Counted from the first letter of the stretch, positions 36,159-45,805 are shown. The stretch: 64,000 bases of DNA from Streptomyces noursei ATCC 11455 (GCF_001704275.1 NZ_CP011533.1:2046001-2110000); one strand, 5' to 3'. Numbers and translations: made by a program. The notes: a model not told the origin generated them from the letters alone.

Positions 36159-36764
36159 TTACTTGCGGAGGGCAGCGCCGTTGTCGCAACCCATGTTCGA
36201 ACCCTGGCGGGTCCCTTGCTTACCGGCCTCGCCCTCACCGTTGAGCGCGTTGCCCAACACACCGTTCAGCAGGCCGACCTGGCCGAGAACGTTGACGTTC
36301 AGGTCGTGCGACCGGCACTGGGTGTTCTGCTTGATCGACACCTCCTGACGGCGGTCGGAGCCGGACTGCTGGGCCGGACCCTGCTGCACCGGAGCCTGAG
36401 GAGCGGCCTGCGGAGCAGGAGCCTGCTGGACGGGGGCCGGCGGGGCGGCCTGGGGGGCGGGGGCCTGAGGTGCAGGAGCCGGCTGGACCGGAGCCGGCGG
36501 GGCGGCCTGCGGGGCCGGAGCCTGCTGGACCGGAGCCGGCTGAGCGGCCTGCGGCGCAGGGGCCTGAGGAGCGGCCTGCGGAGCCGCCTGCTCGCCGTGC
36601 GGGGAACCGCCGGTGGCGACGGCGCCTGCCGCGGACTGGGACACGGCCCAGGCCGCGACCTGCGGCCCGCCGCCGTACCCGTCAGCCAGGCTGACTCCGG
36701 CGCTGACGGTGGAGAAGCAGCCGACGGCTGCGACGACGATGGCAACTCTCTGAAGTTTGCGCAT
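36159..36764 (-). CDS. secreted protein: Pro/Ala/Gln linker plus family 1 module
   Basis: 201 aa. Signal peptide MRKLQRVAIVVAAVGCFSTV then SAGVSLA; residues about 50-135 are a low-complexity repeat of APQAA, PAPVQQ and similar units; residues 140-201 are a family 1 module (QCRSHDLNVNVLGQVGLLNG, GNALNGEGEAG, GSNMGCDNGAAL). Long Pro/Ala/Gln-rich linkers suit spanning the cell wall. The same signal and linker type occurs with a different C-terminal module at 41853, so modules have been exchanged. Confidence 0.85.
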   Translation of the reverse strand: MRKLQRVAIVVAAVGCFSTVSAGVSLADGYGGGPQVAAWAVSQSAAGAVATGGSPHGEQAAPQAAPQAPAPQAAQPAPVQQAPAPQAAPPAPVQPAPAPQAPAPQAAPPAPVQQAPAPQAAPQAPVQQGPAQQSGSDRRQEVSIKQNTQCRSHDLNVNVLGQVGLLNGVLGNALNGEGEAGKQGTRQGSNMGCDNGAALRK

Positions 36765-37481
36765 GGAACCTTTGATCCTTGATTGCGTTGGATGGAGATG
36801 ACATGCCGCGATTACCTAGTGTGAGGATATGCAGACCCAGAGTGGCCAATCACGGATTTCGCCCCTCTACACACTTCGTGTCGGACCCGCAACAGGAGGC
36901 CCCACCACTTACGCCCGCGACGAGCCGACCACGGCGCCCCGTACCGCGAACGAAGTACGCACATTGATCACCGCCGACCCACACCGAGGAATCGCCAACC
37001 AGCGGACGAACAAGGCCAGTTGACGCCGACACGAGCAGCAGAAAAAGCGCGCGACGGGATCCAGGGCACACCACATGGCGCCTACCGAACTCTTCCCCTG
37101 CGCCCTCCGACAGGGAAACGAGACGGGCCCCCAACAGGGGCACGGGAGCCGCCCAACTGTCACCCGTTTGCCATCGGCGCCGCGTCCGCGATTCTTCGGA
37201 ATCGACGAAAGCGCCGGCACCACAAGCCCGACGACAGACGCCCACAAGCCGACATGACGGCACGTCAGATAGCCCCATGGACAGCGCTTTGGCGCGGGTC
37301 GGGCCCCAACTCCCCCAGCGCCACGACACGGAGCACCCCGCCATGGGCCGGCGAGGCGCCCGTCACCCAACCGACACAAGGTGCACAACGGACTGGAACG
37401 CCCAGATTGGCTACTGCTAGTGTGCGCGCAGTCACAGCCAGCAAGCAGGGCTTAAGTACAGGTACGAAGGTCGAGGGTTCC
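36765..37481. other. 700-base gap without a recognised gene
   Basis: No frame looks coded. GTCACCCGTTTGCC near 37159 recurs in the upstream regions at about 40898 and 42717, hinting that this gap is a more diverged relative of those duplicated segments. The promoter of the 37482 gene should lie near 37390-37430. Confidence 0.4.
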
Positions 37482-37724
37482 ATGCGCAAGCTTCAGCAGG
37501 TCATGATCGTGGCCGCAGCGGCCGGCGGTCTAACCGCCGTCGGTGCCGGGGTCGGCACTGCCTACGCCCACGAGGGCGGGAGGTCGCACAACGAGCTCTT
37601 CCGTCCGTACCAGGAGTGCAGCCCGCAGACCGTGGCCGATGCCAACCTCCCGCTCGGCGTGCTCGCCGTTCCCGAGACCTGGGGCACCACCTGCGGCCAG
37701 TTCAACCACTCCTTCACCAAGTAG
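37482..37724 (+). CDS. small secreted protein, family 2
   Basis: 80 aa. Signal peptide MRKLQQVMIVAAAAGGLTAV then GAGVGTAYA; mature part of about 50 residues with the family 2 module FRPYQECSPQ, DANLPLGVLAVPET and a second Cys in TTCGQFNHSF. The same module forms the C-terminus of the protein at 41853. Two Cys suggest one disulfide. Exported; function unknown. Confidence 0.85.
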   Translation: MRKLQQVMIVAAAAGGLTAVGAGVGTAYAHEGGRSHNELFRPYQECSPQTVADANLPLGVLAVPETWGTTCGQFNHSFTK

Positions 37725-37758
37725 GACCACCGGGATCGTCGCACCCGACACCGGACGC

Positions 37759-37790
37759 GGGCCCTTCGGGAATGTTCCCCCGAAGGGCCC
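37759..37790 (+). terminator. hairpin after the family 2 gene
   Basis: A perfect 12-bp stem GGGCCCTTCGGG/CCCGAAGGGCCC with 8-base loop, followed by a T-rich run. Confidence 0.85.
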
Positions 37791-37943
37791 GTTCTCTTGT
37801 TGCCGGCCGGCGCCGCCGCGCCGATGCGGCCGAACGAGTGGTTCACCAAGGACCTTTCGAGCCCCCCTCGGCCCGTTGAATCCCCAACCCACCAGGAACT
37901 TGGGATCGTTGCAGGCGTTCAACCCACCCAGGAAGCTCCTAGC

Positions 37944-37985
37944 ATCCGGCGCGTCTCCCAGCAACCGAGAATCTTTCGTATTAAC
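37944..37985 (+). promoter_or_regulatory. conserved promoter block of secreted-protein family 1 (copy b)
   Basis: ATCCGGCGCGTC (37944-37955) and CTTTCGTATTAAC (37973-37985) match the blocks upstream of 35091 and 41563; TATTAA ends 65 bases before the start codon. Confidence 0.55.
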
Positions 37986-38048
37986 TATCCGCAATCGCAC
38001 GAACTCGATCGGTGACCGATCGATTCCGCACCAATCCACGGAGAAGAA

Positions 38049-38324
38049 ATGCGCAAGCTTCAGAAGGTTGCTGTCGTAACCGTCGCCCTGGGCAGCATCG
38101 GATTCCTCGGCGCCGGCACCTCGTATGCCAGCGGGGGCGGCGGCGTCGGCGTCCGCCAGGGTTCCCAGTGCCGGACGCACGACCTGAACGTCGACGTCCT
38201 CGGTGAGGTCGGCATTCTCAACGGCGTGTTGGCCAACGCCCTCAACGGTGAGGGTTCCGCGGGCGCGCAGGCCACCCCGATCGGCTCGAGCATCGGCTGC
38301 AACAACAGCGCCCTCGGCAAGTAA
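38049..38324 (+). CDS. small secreted protein, family 1
   Basis: 91 aa with GGAGAAGAA before the ATG. Signal peptide MRKLQKVAVVTVALGSIGFL then GAGTSYA; module QCRTHDLNVDVLGEVGILNG, ANALNGEGSAGAQ, GSSIGCNNSALGK. Closely related to the products at 35091 and 41285. Its own terminator follows after 6 bases. Confidence 0.87.
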   Translation: MRKLQKVAVVTVALGSIGFLGAGTSYASGGGGVGVRQGSQCRTHDLNVDVLGEVGILNGVLANALNGEGSAGAQATPIGSSIGCNNSALGK

Positions 38325-38330
38325 CCGGGC

Positions 38331-38373
38331 GGGGTTCCGGTGTCCGACCTGCGGGTCCGGGCACCGGAACCCC
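38331..38373 (+). terminator. hairpin after the family 1 gene
   Basis: A perfect 12-bp stem GGGGTTCCGGTG/CACCGGAACCCC, followed by TTTC; similar in sequence to the terminator at 35393. Confidence 0.8.
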
Positions 38374-38452
38374 TTTCGGCATTCTCAGAGCTCGGGCGCA
38401 GGTCCGTTCGCGGAACCCTCGCCCGAGCATCGACCACAAAGGAATGCAGTAC

Positions 38453-38791
38453 ATGTTCAGTCGGAAGAAGATCGCAGCCGTCGCGGCACTGATGGGCGGC
38501 CTCACCGTCGCCTGTGTCATCGCCCCTCAGGCGCAGGCAGCGGACACCAGAGGATTCTGCACCCGGGACGTCCAAGGGAACGTCAGCTGCCTTCAGAAAA
38601 CGACCAGTGACGACGGCAAGTACAGCCTCACCCAGCAGCAGAACTGCCAGCCTTCGTCGCCCCTCTCGCTCCCCACACACGGAGTGCTCAATCCGGGGAC
38701 CATGCTGGTCGGGCCCGCCGTCACCTGCAGCAACTCGGCTCCGGTGCCCGGCGACTCGCTGCCCGCGATGGATGGAGAAAACCGCGGGTGA
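38453..38791 (+). CDS. small secreted protein, family 3
   Basis: 112 aa from the ATG at 38453 (an ATG 9 bases earlier is less likely). Signal peptide MFSRKKIAAVAALMGGLTVA then CVIAPQAQA. Mature part with four Cys (RGFCTRDVQGNVSCLQKTTS, QQNCQPS, VGPAVTCSNSAPVP), the same layout as the protein at 35683, so two disulfides are likely. Function unknown. It follows a family 1 gene and its terminator by 80 bases. Confidence 0.83.
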   Translation: MFSRKKIAAVAALMGGLTVACVIAPQAQAADTRGFCTRDVQGNVSCLQKTTSDDGKYSLTQQQNCQPSSPLSLPTHGVLNPGTMLVGPAVTCSNSAPVPGDSLPAMDGENRG

Positions 38792-38996
38792 GCTGTTGTG
38801 CGCATCGTCGACGAGCATGGCGAAGCCGGGTCTCCTGCAAGCCACGCAGGCGACCCACGGGCATCCCGTCGACCGGAGCCGGCCGACGCGCCGCCGGGCA
38901 ACGTGACGGCACGCGCGCCGAACCGGCAGCACCACAGGCTGCTTCCCCCTTCCGCCTGATCACGGGGTGACGACCCAACGCACCCCGTCACACGGT

Positions 38997-39033
38997 GAAT
39001 GGCCGGGCCGAGTTGATGTCGGTCCGGCCATTC
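38997..39033 (+). terminator. hairpin in the gap after the family 3 gene
   Basis: A 15-bp stem with one G-U pair (38997-39011 with 39019-39033). It lies between convergent genes. The remainder of 38792-39145 shows a weaker stem at 38972-38998 and nothing else. Confidence 0.65.
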
Positions 39034-39080
39034 GCCGTTGGCGTGCCCGGCGAGCGTACGCGCCGCCCGGCAACGAGAGC

Positions 39081-39115
39081 GTCCCGGCGCCGAGTTCGTG
39101 GCTCGGCACCGGGAC
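39081..39115 (-). terminator. hairpin for the minus-strand family 1 gene
   Basis: GTCCCGG/CCGGGAC and GCCGAG/CTCGGC stems with one mismatch between and a 7-base loop, 31 bases after the stop of the gene at 39146. Confidence 0.75.
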
Positions 39116-39145
39116 GGTGAAAGCTCCTGCGTTATGGGCAGTCGC

Positions 39146-39421
39146 TCAGAAGGCGCTGTTGTCGCAGCGGAAGTCCGAGCCCAGGTGAGAGGGCTGCGAA
39201 CCGGGCGCGCCCTCGCCGTTGAGGGCGTTGCCCAGCGGGCCGTTGAGAAGTCCCACTGCCCCGAGGACGTCGATGTTCATGTCGTGCGACCGGCACTCGG
39301 TGCCCTGACTGACGTCGAGGTCGTGCCCCGGCTCGCCGTGGGCGTATGCGGTGCCTGCGCCGAAGGCTCCGACGCTGCCGAGTGCGGCAGCCACGACGGC
39401 AACCTTGTGGAACGTGCGCAT
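39146..39421 (-). CDS. small secreted protein, family 1
   Basis: 91 aa from the ATG at 39421 with GGAGAAGAC upstream. Signal peptide MRTFHKVAVVAAALGSVGAF then GAGTAYA; module ECRSHDMNIDVLGAVGLLNG, GNALNGEGAPG, GSDFRCDNSAF. It is more acidic at the mature N-terminus (HGEPGHDLDVS) than its relatives. Exported, function unknown. Confidence 0.85.
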   Translation of the reverse strand: MRTFHKVAVVAAALGSVGAFGAGTAYAHGEPGHDLDVSQGTECRSHDMNIDVLGAVGLLNGPLGNALNGEGAPGSQPSHLGSDFRCDNSAF

Positions 39422-39750
39422 GTCTTCTCCGGTGATTGAGCGGTTGTGACGGGTGGTTGGACTGCTTCTTGCTGCCACGGAGGCCGGTGTGGTGTCCCGT
39501 GGCGCGGCATCGGCAGGCCGGAACGGGCAGACCCCTGCACAGCGAGCGCAGAGGAACCCTTGGAGTTCGGGTGCACGAGGGCTGATCGGGAAGGGGAACG
39601 GCGCGCCGGACGGCGTCCATGAGCCGCGACTCCGGAATCAACAGACCTGCTCTGCACGGGTGTTGTGACCGGAGTGCGCTCGGCGGCGACAGTCGGTGGC
39701 TCGGCCCCGCTGTCGCCGCGGTTCGGCGCCGGTACTCCGGAGCGTCCCGG
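39422..39750. other. 330-base gap between secreted-protein genes
   Basis: No coding frame, repeat or hairpin of note was recognised. It must hold the promoter of the gene at 39146-39421 and the end of the transcript from 39751-40533, for which no clear terminator was found. Confidence 0.4.
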
Positions 39751-40533
39751 TCAGGCCATGCGGGGCAGGTCGAGCTGACCCAGCGGAGGCGCCGCCAGCC
39801 GCCCCATCCCGAGCGGGGACACCTGCGGAACGTCCGGGGAGATCAAGGGATTGACCAGCGGGTTGACCTGCGGGTTCACCTGAGGCGACACCCGGGGAGC
39901 GGGCTGCGGCGAGAAGACCTGCGGGACGGAGACCTGCGGCGCCACCTGGGGCGTGACCTGCGGGGCCGCCTGGGGGGCGACCTGCGGGGCCTGGGCCGGA
40001 GCCGACGCCTGCGGGGCGGACTGGGGGCCGCCGCCGGGAGACGTGGAGGCCAGTGCGGCACCGCCCGAGGTGGCCGCGGCAGTGGCGTGCGGCGCCTCGT
40101 ACTGCGGAGATGCCTGGGGGGCCGCCTGCGGCTGCGTGTACTGCGGCGGAGCCGCCTGCGGCTGCGGAGCGGGGGCCGGGACGTACTGCTGCGGAGCAGG
40201 GGCCGGGGCCGGAGCCGGCTGCTGCACGTACTGCGGAGCCGGAGCCTGGGGTGCCGGCTGCTGCACGTACTGCGGAACCGGCTGCTGCGGAGCCGGCTGT
40301 TGGACGTACTGCGGAGCGGGGGCCGGCGCGGGAGCCGGCTGCTGCGCGTACTGCGGGACCGGCTGCGGAGCGGGGGCCGGCGCGTACTGCTGCGGAGCCG
40401 GGGCCTGAGGAGCAATGGGCGGGGCGGCACCGTTGTACCCGGCAGGAGCATCGGCATGACTCACGCCGGCGCCGATGGTGGACAGACCGCCAGCCGCTGC
40501 GACGACGAGCGCGATCTGATGAAGCTTGCGCAT
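39751..40533 (-). CDS. secreted Pro/Gln/Ala/Tyr-rich repeat protein
   Basis: 260 aa. Signal peptide MRKLHQIALVVAAAGGLSTI then GAGVSHA, almost identical to that of the gene at 41853. Residues about 35-145 repeat units such as PQYVQQPAPA and PAPAPQ; residues 165-235 are rich in PQVAPQ, PQVNP and LVNPL units. It contains no Cys and lacks the family 2 module seen in its closest relative. A wall-spanning or matrix protein is plausible. The coding frame is supported by the clean repeat reading and the conserved start region. Confidence 0.82.
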   Translation of the reverse strand: MRKLHQIALVVAAAGGLSTIGAGVSHADAPAGYNGAAPPIAPQAPAPQQYAPAPAPQPVPQYAQQPAPAPAPAPQYVQQPAPQQPVPQYVQQPAPQAPAPQYVQQPAPAPAPAPQQYVPAPAPQPQAAPPQYTQPQAAPQASPQYEAPHATAAATSGGAALASTSPGGGPQSAPQASAPAQAPQVAPQAAPQVTPQVAPQVSVPQVFSPQPAPRVSPQVNPQVNPLVNPLISPDVPQVSPLGMGRLAAPPLGQLDLPRMA

Positions 40534-40940
40534 AAAACCCTCGGCCCTTCATTACCTGTATGGAAATCTGATTACTTATCGCTGTCTTGAGTGCGCAAAC
40601 AGAGGTAATCGCGGGCTTCGCGCCCTGCGCACCCCGTGCAAAGCCACGGCGGGAGCCACCCGAAGGACCGCGGCAACACCAGCCGTAGGGCTCTCCGACG
40701 GACCTCGGATTCGGCGGTGCAGGGCATCGCTTCGCCTCCGATTCACGTCGGGCACCGTGTCGACATCGTCGCCGCCGACCGCCCAAGTGCCGGGAATCAG
40801 AAGCCATCCCGGCCGACGGCCCATTGACCCATTCGCTGTTCTCTCCCACCGAGGAACGGCGCATCCCCGGGCCTGGTCACGGGAATCGGTGCACGGTCAC
40901 CCGTTTGCCCAGCGGCATGAATCATTTGGAGTGTCACCGG
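40534..40940. repeat. upstream segment duplicated at 42351-42762 (copy 1)
   Basis: The first 75 bases upstream of the start codon are nearly identical to those upstream of 42350, including TTGCGC, 16 bases and AGTAAT as a likely promoter (minus strand). Homology continues, with gaps, for about 400 bases to AATCATTTGGAGTG. No gene is seen in 40941-41210. Confidence 0.8.
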
Positions 40941-41210
40941 CGTGGACGCGGGTCCGCGGCGCCCGAACTCCTGTATCGACATCGCCAACTTCGTTCCTGA
41001 GAAGGGGCATTGCCGACGATCGCGCGCAGCACCGAGGATACGTGGGTGCGGGCAAGTGGAAGCCACGGCACAAAGATTACTTCGCGATAATGCGACCGGC
41101 GTTCAGGATAAGGATTGGGCCGGGGCGGTGACTTCGCACTCGCCCCGGCCGCAGCAAGAGGATGCAATGGCGAACCGATGCGCGCGGAGACGGCCTCGAG
41201 GATCGCAAAA

Positions 41211-41253
41211 AGGGTTCTCGACGCCGGCCTTACGGCTCGGCGTCGAGAACCCT
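41211..41253 (-). terminator. hairpin after the family 1 gene
   Basis: A perfect 15-bp stem AGGGTTCTCGACGCC/GGCGTCGAGAACCCT with 13-base loop and a T-run on the minus strand. Confidence 0.85.
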
Positions 41254-41284
41254 ATGGGTGACCTGCTCGACTGCTACTAGCGGG

Positions 41285-41563
41285 TCAGAACGCGCTGTTG
41301 TTGCAGCCCATGCTCGAGCCCATGTGAGTGGACTGCGCACCCGGCGAGCCCTCGCCGTTGAGCGCGTTGCCCAGCAGGCCGTTGAGGATACCGACCTCGC
41401 CGAGGACATCCACATTCAGGTCATGAGAACGGCACTGGCTGCCCTGCTTGATGTCGAACTTGCCGCCGCCCATGCCGCCGTCGGCGTTGGCGGTGCCGGC
41501 GCCGAGGAAGCCAACGCTACCGATGGCAGCAGCCAACACGGCCGCCTTGTAAAGCTTGCGCAT
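41285..41563 (-). CDS. small secreted protein, family 1
   Basis: 92 aa from the ATG at 41563 with GGAGAAGAA upstream. Signal peptide MRKLYKAAVLAAAIGSVGFL then GAGTANA; mature part GGMGGGKFDIKQGSQCRSHD, LNVDVLGEVGILNGLLGNAL, NGEGSPGAQSTHMGSSMGCN, ending SAF. It is the closest relative of the product at 35091, with which it shares the whole promoter block. Function unknown. Confidence 0.87.
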   Translation of the reverse strand: MRKLYKAAVLAAAIGSVGFLGAGTANADGGMGGGKFDIKQGSQCRSHDLNVDVLGEVGILNGLLGNALNGEGSPGAQSTHMGSSMGCNNSAF

Positions 41564-41620
41564 TTCTTCTCCGGAAGTTTGAGCCGATGTGATCTGCGGT
41601 GTACCGACTTCGTACACCTG

Positions 41621-41667
41621 GGGAGGCTAATACGAAATATCCATCATCTTTGAGCGACGCGCCGGAT
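41621..41667 (-). promoter_or_regulatory. conserved promoter block of secreted-protein family 1 (copy c)
   Basis: On the minus strand ATCCGGCGCGTCG (41667-41655) and ATTTCGTATTAGCCTCCC (41638-41621) are identical to those upstream of 35091; TATTAG again lies 64 bases before the start. Confidence 0.65.
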
Positions 41668-41802
41668 TATGGGATCGAAGTTTTTGGAAGTTGCCCCGGA
41701 ACCTGAGCAGTTCAGGCGCACATGAGTCCGAATGGCCGGAGACACCGCAATGGACCGGATTCGGGCCGCGCCCCAAGGTCCCTTTGCCCAGGTCGCGCAA
41801 GA

Positions 41803-41834
41803 AGGCCCTCCGAGGGAATCCCCTCGAAGGGCCT
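41803..41834 (-). terminator. hairpin after the family 2 linker protein gene
   Basis: A 14-bp stem with one mismatch (41803-41816 with 41821-41834) and a 4-base loop, 19 bases past the stop. Confidence 0.75.
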
Positions 41835-41852
41835 GCGGCGGTCGTCGCCTTG

Positions 41853-42350
41853 CTACCTGGCCGTTGCGTGGGCGTTGGCCTGGGCATTGTTCTGGGTGCA
41901 GTTGAAGCCCCTCGTCTCCGGAGTGGCCAGCAGGCCGATCGGGACGTTGGCGTCGAGCAGCGACTGCGGGCTGCACTCCTGGTACGGGCGGAAGGCGTTG
42001 TTCTGGTCGTGCGGACCGGACTGCGGCAGGAGCTGCGCCACCTGAGGCGAGAGTTGCGGGTTGAGCTGCGGGTTGAGCTGCGGGGACACGTCCGGGCCGC
42101 CCTGCGGAACGAGGGGTTGCGGGGCAGCGGCCTGCTGCGGCGCGGCCTGCTGCGGGCCTCCGTGCGATCCGTAGGTGTGCGACGTGGCGCCCGAGGCCGT
42201 CCAGGCGTCTGCCTGAGGGGCGTCCGGTTGAGTGGCGGTGGGCGGGCCGCTGTACCCGACAGGAGCGTCGGCGTGGCTAGCGCTGGCGCCGATGGTGGAC
42301 AGACCGCCAGCCGCGGCGGCGACGAGCGCGATCTGGTGAAGCTTGCGCAT
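41853..42350 (-). CDS. secreted protein: Pro/Gln linker plus family 2 module
   Basis: 165 aa. Signal peptide MRKLHQIALVAAAAGGLSTI then GASASHA; residues about 60-115 are Pro/Gln/Ala-rich with tandem QLNP/QLSP units; residues 120-165 hold the family 2 module FRPYQECSPQ, LLDANVPIGLLATPET and Cys in GFNCTQNNAQ. Same signal and upstream region as the 39751 gene, but a different C-terminus, and the same module as the stand-alone protein at 37482. Confidence 0.85.
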   Translation of the reverse strand: MRKLHQIALVAAAAGGLSTIGASASHADAPVGYSGPPTATQPDAPQADAWTASGATSHTYGSHGGPQQAAPQQAAAPQPLVPQGGPDVSPQLNPQLNPQLSPQVAQLLPQSGPHDQNNAFRPYQECSPQSLLDANVPIGLLATPETRGFNCTQNNAQANAHATAR

Positions 42351-42762
42351 GGAACCCTCGGCCCTTCATGACCTGTATGGAAATCTGATTACTTATCGCT
42401 GTCTTGAGTGCGCAAACAGAGATGACCCCGGGCTTCACATCTTGCGCACCCCGTGCAGAACCACGGTGGAAGCCTTCCGCGGGACCGCGGCAACACCCGT
42501 CGTAAAGGCATCCGGCGCGGCCGGGATTCGATGGCGCGGTCCATCGTCTCTCCTCCGATTCGCTTCGGACGTCGCATCGACGTGGTGGCCGCGGGCCGCC
42601 CCAATTGCCAGGGACGAGAGGCGATCCCGGCCAGCGGCCCCATAGGCCCAACAGCTGCTCTCTCCCAGCGGGGAACGGCACTTGCCCGACCCTGGTCACG
42701 GGAATCAACGCACGGTCACCCATTTGCCCACCGGTGTGAATCATTTGGAGTGCCGGTGCCCT
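42351..42762. repeat. upstream segment duplicated at 40534-40940 (copy 2)
   Basis: Second copy of the 400-base upstream segment, near identical over the first 75 bases and recognisable to AATCATTTGGAGTG at 42741-42754. Beyond it, 42763-43077 contains no recognised feature. Confidence 0.8.
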
Positions 42763-43077
42763 TTCCTTCGTGGAAGGGGTGTGCACGAAGCCCTCCGGTG
42801 GTCGCTGGTGCGCGATGCCCGGTGGAGGGGCGGACGTTCGGAAGCGGTGGGCTTCGGTCCTGTCGTTGACCGCAGTTGACCGTCCCGTCGGCGGTCGCGG
42901 GTCGGTGGCGCGGGCGTCCGGGGAGGTCGACGCCGTCCGATGGGTCCGTCGAACTGGATTTTGTGGGGCGGAAGTTGTGGTGGGGCGGGGCGGTGGGTGG
43001 TGAGCGTGCGTGGGGGCGGCGGTCATGGCGTGGGGCGAGGTGCTTCGTGCACTCTTGTCCGAATGCGACCATGACGC

Positions 43078-43667
43078 ATGGTTTTTCGACGGCTGGCGCA
43101 TCTGCGCCGACGACCGGATCCGAGCCACGCCCTGCTGCTGATTCCGATCGGGTTGATCGTCGCGGTGTACTCCGCGGATGCCCTCTCACCGCCGGACGTT
43201 CATCTGCGGACGCTCCTGGTCGCCGCCCCGGCCCTCGGTGCGGCCGTCGCCGGCCCGGTACCGCCCCCCTGATCGGTGGGCTGACACTGGCCGCCGACCT
43301 CATCGTCGCCGCCCTGCAGGGCGTGTTCACCCACCCCCTCGCCCCCCACCACACCGCCCTCCCCATCGGTCTCGGCGCCCTCACCGGACCCCCCAACTAC
43401 CCCACCGACACCTTCCCCTTCCACCCCGGCGACCTCCTCCTGCTCTACACCGACGGCGTCACCGAAGCCCGCAACACCCACGGCACCTTCTACCCCCTCA
43501 CCGAACGCGCCCCCGCCTGGACCCACCACACCCCCCACCACCTCCTCCAACAACTACGCCAAGACCTCCTCACCCACACCAACGGCCGCCTCACCGACGA
43601 CGCCGCAGCCGTCGCCATCCGCCGCCTCCCACCCCACCCCCACACCCCCGACCCGAACGGCATGTGA
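43078..43667 (+). pseudogene. broken membrane-linked PP2C (SpoIIE-type) phosphatase
   Basis: An N-terminal part (43078-43259) encodes HALLLIPIGLIVAVYSADAL and LLVAAPALGAAVAGP, the membrane region that opens many Streptomyces PP2C phosphatases. The frame is lost at a C-run near 43261-43270 and resumes as LIGGLTLAADLIVAALQGVF. It then jumps straight to the extreme C-terminus of a PP2C domain (ALPIGLGALTGPPNYPTDTF, GDLLLLYTDGVTEARN, DDAAAVAIRR). The sensor and most of the catalytic domain, including the metal-binding Asp motifs, are missing, so a large internal deletion plus a frameshift is inferred. Confidence 0.75.
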
Positions 43668-43865
43668 GGGGCCGTCGGGGGCGCGCCCGAAAGTTGATCG
43701 CTATACCTCACAGCTGGGCCGTTCGTGCTGCTGTTCACGGCGTGTCGGAACCCCCAACCCCCGGATGGCTGCGCCGGGGTGAGCAATAGTATGTATATCG
43801 GATTAGCCTCCGAATCAGCGCAAGATGGATCTTCGATGCCCATTCCGCTCGATTCAGGAGGAAAA

Positions 43866-44102
43866 ATGCACAAGCTTCGCAAGGCTGCCGCAGTGGCTGC
43901 CGTGATCGGCAGCGTCGGGTTCCTCGGTGCCGGTACCGCTCACGCCCAGAGCAGCGGAGAGCACGGCGGCGGCTGCAAGAACCACGAACTGAACCTCGAC
44001 ATCCTCGGCGAGGTCGGGATCGCCAACGGCCTGCTGGCCAACCTGCTCGGCGGCGAGGGCAGCCCTGGCGCCCAGGTCACCAGCGCGGGCAACTGCCGCT
44101 AA
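43866..44102 (+). CDS. small secreted protein, family 1 (divergent)
   Basis: 78 aa with AGGAGG 6 bases before the ATG. Signal peptide MHKLRKAAAVAAVIGSVGFL then GAGTAHA; module GCKNHELNLDILGEVGIANG, ANLLGGEGSPGAQ, ending GNCR. The C-terminal GSxxGCNN of other members is shortened to GNC, so both Cys remain. GGATTAGCCTCC (43800-43811), 60 bases upstream, is a partial copy of the family 1 promoter block. Confidence 0.83.
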   Translation: MHKLRKAAAVAAVIGSVGFLGAGTAHAQSSGEHGGGCKNHELNLDILGEVGIANGLLANLLGGEGSPGAQVTSAGNCR

Positions 44103-44137
44103 GGAACCCCCTGCCACAAGCCGCGCAAATCACCCGC

Positions 44138-44182
44138 AACGGCCTCGGCGCCAGGGCAACAAGCCCCGGCGCCGGGGCCGTT
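44138..44182 (+). terminator. hairpin after the last island gene
   Basis: A 20-bp stem with two mismatches (44138-44157 with 44163-44182) around AACGGCC and GGCGCC cores; it marks the right end of the secreted-protein island. Confidence 0.75.
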
Positions 44183-44315
44183 CACCCTTCTTCGCGAGCC
44201 ATACGGGCCCCGTGACGGGCCGGCGCGCCCGCAATGACGGCCCGGAGAATGCCTGACACGCCGACCGTCGACGCCCCCTTGGTGGGCCGCCGGGCGGAGG
44301 TGGCCGCACCCCGGG

Positions 44316-45805
<1,490 letters not shown>

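Noticed and set aside
36850..37344. 164-codon minus-strand frame in the 700-base gap of the island
   Set aside because: Unusual composition (Trp, Cys, Arg), no ribosome site, no signal peptide and no family; taken as a chance frame.
40000..40420. Regular repeats that could be mistaken for a CRISPR or minisatellite array
   Set aside because: They are codon-level repeats of PQYVQQPAPA-type units inside a secreted protein gene, with imperfect period and no spacers.
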